Source: an uncultured Aquimonas sp.
GTDB lineage: Bacteria; Pseudomonadota; Gammaproteobacteria; Xanthomonadales; Xanthomonadaceae
Assembly: GCF_937888285.1 (NCBI RefSeq)
Contig: NZ_CALART010000109.1
Coordinates: forward strand, 62,001-126,000
DNA length: 64,000 nucleotides
Reading direction: 5' to 3'
In this document: piece by piece, positions 26,731-35,765 of the stretch
How positions within the stretch are numbered: position 1 is the first letter of the stretch
How the letters are laid out: each line of letters begins with the position of its first letter
The notes under the pieces: generated by a model
The model's database searches: none
What the model was told of the DNA's origin: nothing
The model's input: the letters and a program-made list of their open reading frames with translations, nothing else
Made by a program: the position numbers and the translations under genes

Positions 26731-29508
26731 TCAGAACCGGTAGACGTAGTCCAGCGTCCAGAACCGGCCGAGGGTGTTGTGGTTGTAGAGGTCCACGTTG
26801 GTGGCCGAACCCAGCGCGATCGGCGGGTCGCGGTCGGCCAGGTTGCGGATGTTCAGGCTCATCGACTGGTGCTCGCCGAAGTCGCGGCCCACGGTGAGGT
26901 TGAGCGTGGTCCACGAACCGACGCGACGCTCCGCCGGCACCTCGGCGCGCTGGTCGTCGTCGAAGTACCCATCGACGTAGTTGGCGAAGAAGCGGGCGAA
27001 GCTGTCGCCGCGCACCCAGCGCAGGCCGGCGTTGGCGGTCCACTCCGGATAGCGGAACTCGCCAACGCGCTCGATCAGGCGCTGGCCGTCGCTGCAGGGG
27101 CCGGCGCCGCGTCGACTGTCGCTGCCGCCGCAGGATTCGCTGCGCTCGAAGCTGTTCACCCAGGTCGCATCCACCAGCAGGGTGAGTCGACCCCAGGCCT
27201 GCTCCTCGAAGCGGTGCTCAAAGCGCAGGTCGATACCGTCGGTGCGCTGGCGGCCGATGTTGATCAGCTGCAGATTGACCTGGTCGACGTTGCCGCCGAT
27301 GCGGCCGTTGCGGATGCCGATGCCGAGCTGGCCGGGCGGCAGATCGGCCGTGCGGAAGACGAGACTGGGGTCGTTGAGCGCGCGCCGGAACAGCTCCAGG
27401 TCATCGATGTCGACGAGGTCGCGCTGGTCGAAGTTCCAATAGTCGAGGCTCAGCGTGGTGGCATCGCCCAGGCTGAACACGCTGCCCAGATACCAGGCTT
27501 CCGAAGTCTCGGCCTTCAGATCCGGATTGCCGTAGACCTCGGACAGATAGCCGTCGTCACCGCTGAAGCCGCCGCAGAAGCTGTCGAAGAACTCACTGCC
27601 CGGCGAACACGGCACCGCACCCGAGCTGAGCGTGGTGCCGGCACCGACCTGGGCCAGCGAGGGCGCGCGGAAGGAGGTGTTCCAGCCGGCGCGCAGCACC
27701 ACGTCGTCGTGGGGCTGCCAGCGCAGGCCCAGGGCCGGGTTGAAGTCGCCGCCGAAGTCGCTGTAGTGGTCGTAGCGCGCCGCCAGGCGCAGGTCGAAGT
27801 TCGCGTGGAAGGGCAGGAAAGCTTCGGCATACAGCGCCTGCTGGCGGCGGTCGGCCTGCACTGCGGTCGAGCCGAAGCCGTAGACCGGCACTTCGCCGGT
27901 GGCGGGGTCGAGCGTCGCCAGCGGCGAAGGCGCATCGACGATGTCCTCGCGGCGCGCCTCGACACCCAGCGCCCAGCCGATGTCACCGCCGGCCAGCTGG
28001 CCCCACAGGCGCGACAGCCGCGCATCGACGCTGAGCAGTTCTGACTCCCCCTCGCGCGGCACCCTCTCGCGCAGCAGGTCCAGCACCTGCGCACTGTTGT
28101 TCAGCTGCCCACCAAAGGGGTTGTAGTACAGCCCGCCGCTTCCCGGCGCGCAGTTGGTGGCGCCCGAGCCGCAGAGCTCGCCCAGCAGGCTGGCGCGGAA
28201 ACGCTCGACGTTGTAGATGCCGGCCACCGCCTCCTGGGTCGAGCGGCTGCGCGAATAGCTGGCTGTGGTCTCCCAGTCCCAGTCGCCGGCGCTGCCGCGC
28301 AGGCCGTTCAGCCAGCGCAGGTTGCGGGTTTCGACCTCGATCTCGCGGGCATCCGGAAAGCGGCCCCAGCCGAACACGGTGAAATCCGGATCGGCGCCGG
28401 CTGCAAGCAGGCGCGCGCGCAGTTCGGCCGGCATGCCGGGGTGGTTGAAATCGATCTCTTCCTCGCTCCAGGGCGCCGGCGCGCTCGCTGCGCGCGAGCG
28501 GTTCTGCTGCAGGGCCAACTCGGTGAAATACTCGGTGGCGTCCGACAGCTGCAGCTGCCAGGTGGCGTACAGGCCGTAGCGCTCGGTTTCCGGATCGGTC
28601 GGCGTGAACGCGTTGCGGTTGAGCGTGCAGTAGGCGCCGAAGCGGCTGTTGGGAAAGCCAGGGCGACCGTCGAAGCGCTGGTCGTCGGGACAGCCGGCTT
28701 CGACCAGATCGAGGTCCATCTCGGCGAGGTCGTTGATGCTCGGGTAGATACCCTGCTGCGAAGGCCGCGGCTCCACCGCGCTGATTGCGCGATCGCGGTC
28801 GTAGAGCGCGTTGCGCTGGAAGGCGTCGAACACCAGCATGCCGCGCGAGCGCTCGCCGACGTAGCCCGACACCAGGTTGAAGTTGGCCCGACTCTCGTCG
28901 GTGTCGGCCTCGGAATCGCCGTAGCTCGCCGACAGGCGCAGGCCGTCAAAATCGTCGCGCAGGATGAAGTTCACCACGCCAGCCACGGCGTCGGCACCGT
29001 AGATCGCCGAGGCGCCGGTGGTCAGCACTTCGACGCGTTCGATCGCCGCCAGCGGAATGGCATTGATGTCGACGAAGTTCTCCGAGCCCGAGGCGAAGGA
29101 CGAGGCCGCGATGCGGCGGCCGTTGACCAGGGTGAGGGTCGACGCGGTGCCCAGTCCGCGCAGCGAGACCGCGGCCGAGCCGGCCGGCGCATCGGCCTGC
29201 AGCGCGCCGGAATTGGCGGTGCTGAAGCTGCCGGTACCGCCGCGCGCGGCAGCGATCTGGGTGACGAGATCACCGACCGTGATCGCGCCGAACTGGCGGA
29301 TGTCCTCGGCGTCGATGACGGTGATCGGCTGCGCTTCCTGCAGGTCGATGCCGCGGATGTTGCTGCCGGTGACCAGGATCTGGTCGAGCGTCTCGGTCTC
29401 GTCTTCGACAGTCGGCGGCGCCGGCTGCTGGGCAACGGCAGTCGACACGAAGGACAGGCTGCACAGGGCCGCGACGATGGCGGCCGACAGGGCTCGGGTC
29501 TTGCGCAT
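26731..29508 (-). CDS. TonB-dependent outer-membrane receptor
   Basis: 925 aa. A signal peptide (MRKTRALSAAIVAALCSLSF, ending STAVAQ) starts at ATG 29508; a longer frame to 29586 would precede the signal peptide and is rejected. Then a TonB-box-like DQILVTGSNI, a plug domain with SLRGLGTASTLTLVNGRR and GASAIYGADAVAGVVNFIL, and a long 22-strand-type barrel ending in an aromatic YVYRF, the outer-membrane assembly signal. Xanthomonad receptors of this form usually import oligomeric nutrients. It is divergent from a secreted cyanophycinase and upstream of a permease and isoaspartyl dipeptidase homologue, so cyanophycin-derived peptides are a plausible ligand. Confidence 0.93.
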   Translation of the reverse strand: MRKTRALSAAIVAALCSLSFVSTAVAQQPAPPTVEDETETLDQILVTGSNIRGIDLQEAQPITVIDAEDIRQFGAITVGDLVTQIAAARGGTGSFSTANSGALQADAPAGSAAVSLRGLGTASTLTLVNGRRIAASSFASGSENFVDINAIPLAAIERVEVLTTGASAIYGADAVAGVVNFILRDDFDGLRLSASYGDSEADTDESRANFNLVSGYVGERSRGMLVFDAFQRNALYDRDRAISAVEPRPSQQGIYPSINDLAEMDLDLVEAGCPDDQRFDGRPGFPNSRFGAYCTLNRNAFTPTDPETERYGLYATWQLQLSDATEYFTELALQQNRSRAASAPAPWSEEEIDFNHPGMPAELRARLLAAGADPDFTVFGWGRFPDAREIEVETRNLRWLNGLRGSAGDWDWETTASYSRSRSTQEAVAGIYNVERFRASLLGELCGSGATNCAPGSGGLYYNPFGGQLNNSAQVLDLLRERVPREGESELLSVDARLSRLWGQLAGGDIGWALGVEARREDIVDAPSPLATLDPATGEVPVYGFGSTAVQADRRQQALYAEAFLPFHANFDLRLAARYDHYSDFGGDFNPALGLRWQPHDDVVLRAGWNTSFRAPSLAQVGAGTTLSSGAVPCSPGSEFFDSFCGGFSGDDGYLSEVYGNPDLKAETSEAWYLGSVFSLGDATTLSLDYWNFDQRDLVDIDDLELFRRALNDPSLVFRTADLPPGQLGIGIRNGRIGGNVDQVNLQLINIGRQRTDGIDLRFEHRFEEQAWGRLTLLVDATWVNSFERSESCGGSDSRRGAGPCSDGQRLIERVGEFRYPEWTANAGLRWVRGDSFARFFANYVDGYFDDDQRAEVPAERRVGSWTTLNLTVGRDFGEHQSMSLNIRNLADRDPPIALGSATNVDLYNHNTLGRFWTLDYVYRF

Positions 29509-29642
29509 GCTGGATTTCCCCACGGATGCCCGATGGCGCCACAGGCGCGACGAGGGCAAGGATTCGGTCGCCCGGCGCATGCCCAAGGCGGGCCTTCGAG
29601 GGCCCGGGACATCACCGGTCAGGAGCTACCGCAGGGAAACGC

Positions 29643-29714
29643 CTACTCGTCCCACCACTCGCTCAAGTAGTAGGTGCGCGCGATGTGCCGGATGTGGTTC
29701 CGCGGCTTGAACAT
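29643..29714 (-). CDS. Candidate 23-codon small ORF upstream of TonB receptor
   Basis: Too short for usual gene finding. It begins MFKPRNHIRH and ends YYLSEWWDE. All 23 codons have G or C in the third position, against 10 and 9 of 23 in positions one and two: a strong coding signature. It lies on the receptor strand, 134 bases before its start, followed by a perfect 6-bp hairpin CGGGCC / GGCCCG (29589-29606). No clear Shine-Dalgarno precedes its ATG. It could be a leader peptide, a small secreted or RiPP-like precursor, or the end of an older gene; not recognised. Confidence 0.45.
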   Translation of the reverse strand: MFKPRNHIRHIARTYYLSEWWDE

Positions 29715-29852
29715 GGGCGCAGGCAGGAAGGACGACGCGGCGAAGCATTACGCCGCTGTTCGCGCGGCGTCAAGTCGACCGCCAGCGCCCGCGGCGACCG
29801 GCACCGCGGCGCCGCTTGCGTGATCGCCCGGCTGCTGACTACCGTGGAATGC

Positions 29853-31685
29853 ATGAACCTTCGTTCGCGCATCGCCCTCGCCCTCCTGCCGCTCTGCGTA
29901 ATGGCGAGCGGGTCAAGCCGCGCCGCGGATGGCGCCGTCGGTTCCACGCCTGAACACTCCGAACGGACACTCATCCTCGCCGGCGGCGCCCTGCCGGTGT
30001 GCTCGGATCTCGCTCCGCGCGCCTGTATCTCGGCGCCTGAACCAAGACACGACTCGCGGACGGCTCCGCTGTACCGGACCGATCCGGAAGCCTTTTCCGA
30101 ACAGCACTTCGCGACTTCGCTTGCCGCGGTCCGCGATCAACTTCCGCAGCCGCTCGCGCAGATGCTGAACCACGCCGCCGAACAGGCCGGAGGCCTACCG
30201 GTCAAGGCCGACGCACTTGAGGAGATACTGTTCACCTACTGCGCGGATGCAGGAACCGGCAAGGCCTGCCCGCACGCACAGCGCAGCCCCTGGCTGCGAC
30301 TCACCGATGCCGAGCGCGCCGGCCTGCTGTCGACGCTCGAGCTGCCGCAGATCGACGCTGCCGGCGAGCGCAGGCGTGAACGCGCGTACCCGGCGCAGTC
30401 GCGCGAAGCGCACGGCAGCGCCGTGCTCGCCAGCGTGGTCGAGGCGGCTTCCGCGCGCAGTGCGGGCGATGCGCCGCGCATCCTGATCGTCACCGCCTCG
30501 GCGCTGGACCCGATGGAAGCCGTCGACTTCTATCGCTCCGCCTTTACCGAACTCGGCGCTCGCGCCGAATGGCTGCCGCTGGATGCCGCTGTCGCGCGCG
30601 CAATCGAGACGGGCGACTGCGATCTGATCGGGCATCGCCGCGCGGTGCTCGGCCTGCACCGGCGCGAGCAGGTCTATCCTGATCTGCACGCCGAGCAGCA
30701 GCAGGCCTGCGCGCAGCCGGACGCGCTCAGCGCGCGAATCGCATCCGCCCAGGCGCTGTTCTTCGCCGGGGGCGACCAGTGGCGGCTGCGCCAGGCCTTT
30801 GTCCGCGCCGACGGCGGCGCCCTGCCCTGGCTCGATGCCCTGCGCGCTGCGCACGCGCGCGGCGACCTCGTGGTCGGCGGCACCAGCGCGGGCGCGGCCG
30901 TGCAGTCGGCGGCCGCCATGCTCACCAACGGCAGCCCGGCCTCGGCCCTGCGCGAGCCGGGTCGGCCTGCGGCTCCGCCTGAACCCGGCTGCGCGCGGGC
31001 GGGGCTGTGCAGCGACGCGGACGAGCAGCGGCTGAGCTTCTGGGCCGAGGGCGGCCTCGGGCTCGCCGCGGACGCGATCGTCGACACCCATTTCTCCGAA
31101 CGCGCACGCGAACCGCGACTGCTGCGCCTGCTCGCGCAGACCGGCGCGCGCATCGGCTATGGCGCGGACGAGGCCAGCGCATTGCGCATCGACAGCCGGG
31201 GCGAGAGGCGCAGCGTGCAGGCCATCGGTCGCGAGGGCGGCTGGGTATTCCTGCGCGACACCGACACCGGCAACGACGCGCTGGAGGCGCAGGTGTTCCA
31301 TCTCGGCCCGGGCGCGCGACTGCGCATCGATGCCGGTTCGGCAGCGCTGTCGGACCCTGCCGGCGCGCCCTGCCTGGGTGCTGACGCCGATTCCGCTGGA
31401 GCACCAGGCAGCGCTGATGCAGACCCGAAGCGCGCGGCTCGCCACCTCAGAGATGTAGTCGCCCGCGACGCCAGCTCGGAGGCCGCCGCCAAAGCGCAGA
31501 GCGCACTGGACCCGGGCGCCAGCCGAGCCGCCGCGCGCGCGCTGGCCCGCTGCGGAATCGATGCGGTCGAACTGCCCGGCCCCGCGGGGCGGCTGGTGAT
31601 CGAGCGCACACCGCAGACGCGCATCAGCGCGGGTTCTGCAGGGCTCGGCATCGGTCCACTGCGCATGCGCTGGCTGCCTGACTGA
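29853..31685 (+). CDS. Secreted cyanophycinase-like serine peptidase (S51)
   Basis: 610 aa with a signal peptide (ending SGSSRAADG). Cyanophycinases cut cyanophycin (poly-Asp with Arg side chains) into beta-Asp-Arg dipeptides. Family signatures: FFAGGDQWRLRQAF (GGDQ 306-309), nucleophile Ser345 in VGGTSAGAAVQSAA, DTHFSERAREPRLLRLL (411-427) and GYGADEASAL (435-444). About 200 extra N-terminal residues and a C-terminal extension make it longer than intracellular CphB, as in exported CphE-type enzymes. Divergent from the TonB receptor. No cphA synthetase is visible, which fits scavenging of external polymer. Other S51 or glutamine-amidotransferase-like substrates cannot be excluded. Confidence 0.85.
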   Translation: MNLRSRIALALLPLCVMASGSSRAADGAVGSTPEHSERTLILAGGALPVCSDLAPRACISAPEPRHDSRTAPLYRTDPEAFSEQHFATSLAAVRDQLPQPLAQMLNHAAEQAGGLPVKADALEEILFTYCADAGTGKACPHAQRSPWLRLTDAERAGLLSTLELPQIDAAGERRRERAYPAQSREAHGSAVLASVVEAASARSAGDAPRILIVTASALDPMEAVDFYRSAFTELGARAEWLPLDAAVARAIETGDCDLIGHRRAVLGLHRREQVYPDLHAEQQQACAQPDALSARIASAQALFFAGGDQWRLRQAFVRADGGALPWLDALRAAHARGDLVVGGTSAGAAVQSAAAMLTNGSPASALREPGRPAAPPEPGCARAGLCSDADEQRLSFWAEGGLGLAADAIVDTHFSERAREPRLLRLLAQTGARIGYGADEASALRIDSRGERRSVQAIGREGGWVFLRDTDTGNDALEAQVFHLGPGARLRIDAGSAALSDPAGAPCLGADADSAGAPGSADADPKRAARHLRDVVARDASSEAAAKAQSALDPGASRAAARALARCGIDAVELPGPAGRLVIERTPQTRISAGSAGLGIGPLRMRWLPD

Positions 31686-31742
31686 GCGCGGCCCTACAGG
31701 ACCACAGACGTCGTTCGGCGCTGCGCATCCTCGGGACTCGCT

Positions 31743-32299
31743 GGCGGATGCGCTGCGCTTATCCGCCCTACGACTCGAGTGACGCATTGAGCCTATCGAA
31801 GTCATGAGCCGCTGTGCGCGTAGGGTACATAAGCGCAGCGCATGTACCTACGACTCGAGCGACGCCTTGCATCCGTCGGAGCCGCAGACGGCTGTGCGCG
31901 TAGGGTTCCCAAGGACCTCGCCTCGGCCCTGAGCACCTCGCCCCTGCCCGAGCATCCGGCCCCACGCCTTCGATTCACTCCGAGCAATGCGTCCTTCGCC
32001 CTCGCTGGCGGATGCGCTGCGCTTATCCGCCCTGCGGCCCGAGTGACGCGCTGTGCCTATCGAAGTCATGAGTCGCTGTGCGCGTAGGGTACATAAGCGC
32101 AGCGCATGTACCTACGACTCGAGCGACGCCTTGCATCCGTCGGAGCCGCAGACGGCTGTGCGCGTAGGGTTCCCAAGGACCTCGCCTCGGCCCTGAGCAC
32201 CTCGCCCCTGCCCGAGCATCCGGCCCCACGCCTTCGATTCACTCCGAGCAATGCGTCCTTCGCCCTCGCTGGCGGATGCGCTGCGCTTATCCGCCCTAC
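31743..32299. repeat. 264-bp tandem REP array (class A/B palindromes)
   Basis: Two full 264-bp units (from 31743 and 32007) plus the start of a third (32271). Each unit holds a reverse class A palindrome (31743-31771, 32007-32035, 32271-32299; stem GGCGGAT / ATCCGCC) and a forward class B palindrome (31820-31848, 32084-32112; stem GGTACAT / ATGTACC), with 48 bases between facing GTAG heads. The rest of each unit contains a degenerate GTAGGGTTCC hairpin and unique-looking spacer. The second unit has CTGC instead of CTAC at one head. Confidence 0.9.
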
Positions 32300-32407
32300 C
32301 ACTGCCCGCAAATCGCCAGAACCCGTCGCTGCGAACACCGCCCCGGGGCGTCCACTGTGCCTGCCGCGCGCCCACTGCCGCGGTGATCCCCGCAGAGGAC
32401 TGCCTCA

Positions 32408-32568
32408 TGTTCAAGCGAGAAACCCGAAAGCCCCGTCTGCCCGTGTTGGTGCCGCTCGGAACTCCGGTGCCGCGGGCTCCACTGAATTCCGCAGCCACTC
32501 CGCGAACCGCCCTGCCCGCTGCAGCCTTGCATGCGCGCGCGCCTCGGGAGCAGGGACCATGGACCTGA
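32408..32568 (+). CDS. Hypothetical small ORF (53 aa)
   Basis: Starts ATGTTCAAGCGAG with GAGGA 8 bases upstream; the product is basic and proline-rich, starting MFKRETRKPR. Only about two thirds of third positions are G or C, low for this genome, so it may be spurious, young or foreign. Its end overlaps the start of the next small ORF by 10 bases. No recognised family. Confidence 0.25.
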
Positions 32569-32828
32569 CCTTGCCTCCGCACCTGCGCGAACCCGGGCAT
32601 CTGGTGCCGCGCGATGACCCGCCCCACGACAGTCGTCCCATCCCCGCCGCAGCAGCACCAGCAAGGCTGCCCCCGGACGCTGCGGCCCTGCCGCGCAGCA
32701 CCGTGTGCCAGCGCCGCCCGGTCTGCGGGCTGATCGACTGGCGCCGCACAGAGCCGATGCCGGCTGCGACGCGCCACATTGCCCGGCCATCGAGCACCGC
32801 ACCGACCGCTGCCACGGACGTCCGCTAG
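32559..32828 (+). CDS. Hypothetical small ORF (89 aa)
   Basis: ATG 32559 with GGGAG upstream; begins MDLTLPPHLREPGHL, rich in Pro, Ala and Arg, with Cys at two positions (TVCQRRPVCGL). Third-position GC about 80 percent. Overlaps the preceding small ORF, which suggests coupling if both are real. It converges with the kinase gene. No known family recognised. Confidence 0.35.
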   Translation: MDLTLPPHLREPGHLVPRDDPPHDSRPIPAAAAPARLPPDAAALPRSTVCQRRPVCGLIDWRRTEPMPAATRHIARPSSTAPTAATDVR

Positions 32829-32856
32829 ACCGCCCCAAGCGCTGGCCCCACGCCCC

Positions 32857-32878
32857 ATAGGGTGGGCCCTGGCCCACC
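32857..32878 (+). repeat. GGTGGGCC-type REP, single copy
   Basis: ATAG head then palindrome GGTGGGCC / GGCCCACC. Lies in the gap between a small ORF and the 3' end of the convergent kinase gene. Confidence 0.75.
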
Positions 32879-32990
32879 ACGGGCACGACGCTCGCCGCAG
32901 CTACGTCCGCCGACCGCGGCCCTGCGATCCGCTTCGTCACCCGTTCCCCGCGGAAGGCGCCCGGCAGGCGTCCGCGCAAGCGGCTACGAG

Positions 32991-35765
32991 CTAAGGCGCA
33001 TCGAGCCCGAACCCTGAGGCCCCCTGCCGGACTTCGCGCAGCAGCGGCGCCTCGGACACCAGCGCGGTCTGCAGCACCTGCAGGGCCCGCTCATGCTCGG
33101 CGCGCGCATCCGGCCCCTGCGCCAGCGCTTGCGCACGCCGCACCACCAGCTCGGCCCAGCGTGGATGGTCCGGTGGCAAGGCCTCGCGGGCCAGTGCGAT
33201 CGCGGCATCGAGCGCCACGCGGGCGCCCTCCGGATCGCCGAAGGCCAGCGCCAGCTCGGCCTCGGACTCCAGCAACCGCACCCGCAGCAGCGGATCGCGC
33301 GGCGCCAAGGCCTCGAACTGGGCCTTCGCCGAGTCGAACTGCTGCGTGGCCGCCGCGCGGCTGCCGCTGCGCGCTTCGAGTCGCGCCAGCAGCAGGCGAT
33401 TGCCCATCAGCTCGACATGCGGCTCGGCCAGCGCGCGCCCACGCAGATCCAGCGCGCGCTCAAGCTCGACCCGCGCGGCCGCGAGATCGCCGCGCAGCAT
33501 CAGCAGGCGCCCCAGGTTGTTGTGGGCGCGCGCTGTGGCCAGATGCTCAGGGCCCAGCGCGGCGCTGCGGATGCGCAGCGAATCGCGCAGCAGCGGCTCG
33601 GCGCCGCCGAAATCGCCGCGATCCTCCAGCAGGCTGGCGAGGTTGTTGATCACCACGGCCGTGTCCGGCGAATCCGCCCCGCGACGCAGCAGGTTGATGC
33701 GCAGGGCCTCGCGATACGCCCCTTCGGCTTCGACATAGCGGCCGAGGTCGTGCAGGCCGGTCGCGAGTTCGTTGGTGACGCTGGCCACCCGCACGCTGTC
33801 GGCGCCGTGCGCACGCACGCGCAGCGCGCGCTGGTGCTCGAAGCTCTCGACCGCACGCGCCAGTTCGCCGCGATCGCGATACACGTTGGCCAGCACTTCG
33901 AGGCTGGTCAGCACCCGCGGATGACCCTCTGGCACCAGCGCCCGCTTGGCCGCCAGCGAGCGCTGCAGCCAATCTTCCGCCTCGTCGAAACGGCCGAGGC
34001 GACGCGCCGCGAGCCCCAGGTTGTGCAGGGTGGCGGCGGTTTCGATGCTCTGCTCGCCGAAGGCGGCGAGGCGGATCTCCAGCGCGCGCTGCAGCAGCGG
34101 CAGGGCTTCGGCGCTGCGGCGTTCGGCGTCCAGCAGCAGGCCCTGCATGTTCAGCGCGTTCGCCAGCGCCGGATGCTCCGGCGGCAGGCCCGCCTCGGCC
34201 AGCGCGCTGGCGGACTCGGCGATCGCCAGCGCCTCGGGGCGCCGGCTGAGCGAGTTCAGCGCATGCGCCAGCGAGTCCATCAGCAGCAGGCGCTCGCCCA
34301 GCTCAAGATCCGGCGGCGCCAGGCTCTCGGCCATGCGCAGCAGGGCCAGCGCTTCGGTGGGCAGTCCGATGCGCTCGTAAATCAGCCCGAGGGTGACGCC
34401 CAGCCGCAGCTTCAGCCGCGGCTGGCGGTCCAGGCTCTGCTCCAGCTCGGAGCGCGCGGCGTCGATCAGCTCGCGCGCGGTGGTGTCGGCGCGTTCGCCG
34501 GCCTCGGGGTCGGCGTGCTCGAACACGGCCAGCAGGAAGTCGACGGTCTCGCGATTGCTTTCGGCTTCCAGCCGCGCGGCACGCTCCGCCGCCTGCGCGC
34601 GCTGCAGCTGCTGCTGCAGGCTGAAGGTGAAGCCCAGCGCCATCGCCAGCAGCACGCCACCCACGGCGAACGCGGGCCAGCGCCGCTGCAGCAGGCGCCG
34701 CAGGCGATAGCCGCGCCGATGCGCCAGCGGCGACACCGGCCGGCGCTCGAAGTAGCGCTCGATGTCCTCGGCCAGGGCTTCGGCGCTGGCGTGCCGCTGT
34801 TCCGGCGCGGCCGCGCAGGCTCGCATCACGATCGCATCCAGATCACCGCGCAGTCGCCCCGCCCAGGGCAGACCGCTGCGGCGGGCGCGCCCGCTGGGCG
34901 GCTGGGTCGGCGGCGTCGCCGTCGACGGATCGCCCTGCGGGTCCTCGGCGCTGGGCGCGACCAGCTCGGACAGGATCAGGCCGAGGCTGTAGATGTCGCT
35001 GGCGGCAGACAGTGCTTCGCCGCGCTTCTGTTCCGGGCTGGCGTAGCGCGGCGTCATGTAGCCCTGGCCCTGCAGGTCGTGACTGTCGGCCAGCCGGGCG
35101 ATGCCGAAATCGAGCAGCACCGGCGAGCCGTCGGCGCGCACCAGGATGTTCGAAGGCTTCAGATCGCAGTGCAGGATGAGATGCCGATGGGCGTGGCCCA
35201 CGGCCCGACAGACCTGCTGGAACAGCCGCAGCCGCGCCGGCAGGTCCAGCGCCTGCGCGCGGCACCAGCGGTCGATGCGCTCGCCCTCGATGTACTCCAT
35301 CACCAGATGCGGCTGGCCGTTCGGGCTGGTGCCGCCGTCCAGCAGACGGGCGATGTGCGGATGCGCGAGGTCCGCGAGGATCTGCCGCTCGCGTTCGAGC
35401 ATGCGGTTCTCGCCCGGCTGGCCCAGCGCACGCAGGCGCTTGATCGCGACCTTGAGCTGGTACTGGCCGTCGGCGCGCTCAGCCAGGTAGACCCGACCCA
35501 TACCGCCTTCAGCCAGCGTCGAGAGGATGCGCCAAGGCCCCAGCCGCGTGCCCGGCGCCAGCTCGGGGTCGAGGTTCGCGAGCAGGGCCGCCACCGGCTG
35601 CGGCAGGCCAATGCCGCGGGTCTGCGCATCGCAGAGCGCAAGCACTTCCTCGGCCACCGCCGCGCTGGCGCCGGCCGCGCGCAGGGCTTGGCGCCACTGC
35701 TCCGGCGGCAGCTCGCAGACTGCGTCGAACAGGCGCCGCACCTCGGCCCAGTCGAGCGCGCTCAT
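32991..35765 (-). CDS. Membrane-anchored Ser/Thr protein kinase with TPR repeats
   Basis: 924 aa. A helical N-terminal segment precedes a Hanks-type kinase domain: glycine loop AEGGMG (85-90), VAIKR with Lys109, HCDLKPSN with Asp201, DFG (219-221) and YASPEQ. The usual HRD is HCD. A single transmembrane helix (AFAVGGVLLAMALGF) follows around residue 375, then a long TPR region (motifs such as LHNLGLAARRLGRFDEAEDW). Thus a cytoplasmic kinase linked to an extracytoplasmic TPR sensor or scaffold. ATG overlaps the hydrolase stop (ATGA), so it ends an M1 peptidase-hydrolase-kinase operon. In related bacteria such kinases often accompany an ECF sigma gene; none is adjacent. Confidence 0.92.
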   Translation of the reverse strand: MSALDWAEVRRLFDAVCELPPEQWRQALRAAGASAAVAEEVLALCDAQTRGIGLPQPVAALLANLDPELAPGTRLGPWRILSTLAEGGMGRVYLAERADGQYQLKVAIKRLRALGQPGENRMLERERQILADLAHPHIARLLDGGTSPNGQPHLVMEYIEGERIDRWCRAQALDLPARLRLFQQVCRAVGHAHRHLILHCDLKPSNILVRADGSPVLLDFGIARLADSHDLQGQGYMTPRYASPEQKRGEALSAASDIYSLGLILSELVAPSAEDPQGDPSTATPPTQPPSGRARRSGLPWAGRLRGDLDAIVMRACAAAPEQRHASAEALAEDIERYFERRPVSPLAHRRGYRLRRLLQRRWPAFAVGGVLLAMALGFTFSLQQQLQRAQAAERAARLEAESNRETVDFLLAVFEHADPEAGERADTTARELIDAARSELEQSLDRQPRLKLRLGVTLGLIYERIGLPTEALALLRMAESLAPPDLELGERLLLMDSLAHALNSLSRRPEALAIAESASALAEAGLPPEHPALANALNMQGLLLDAERRSAEALPLLQRALEIRLAAFGEQSIETAATLHNLGLAARRLGRFDEAEDWLQRSLAAKRALVPEGHPRVLTSLEVLANVYRDRGELARAVESFEHQRALRVRAHGADSVRVASVTNELATGLHDLGRYVEAEGAYREALRINLLRRGADSPDTAVVINNLASLLEDRGDFGGAEPLLRDSLRIRSAALGPEHLATARAHNNLGRLLMLRGDLAAARVELERALDLRGRALAEPHVELMGNRLLLARLEARSGSRAAATQQFDSAKAQFEALAPRDPLLRVRLLESEAELALAFGDPEGARVALDAAIALAREALPPDHPRWAELVVRRAQALAQGPDARAEHERALQVLQTALVSEAPLLREVRQGASGFGLDAP

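Noticed and set aside
29509..29852. Possible riboswitch upstream of the TonB receptor
   Set aside because: Looked for cobalamin, TPP and glycine riboswitch boxes; only one short hairpin and the small ORF are visible, with no recognisable conserved box.
31842..32828. Plus-strand frames running through the REP array (MYLRLERRLAS and similar)
   Set aside because: The frames arise from translated REP units that repeat across the window in several frames, with no start signal; only the small ORFs at 32408 and 32559 have ribosome-binding sites.
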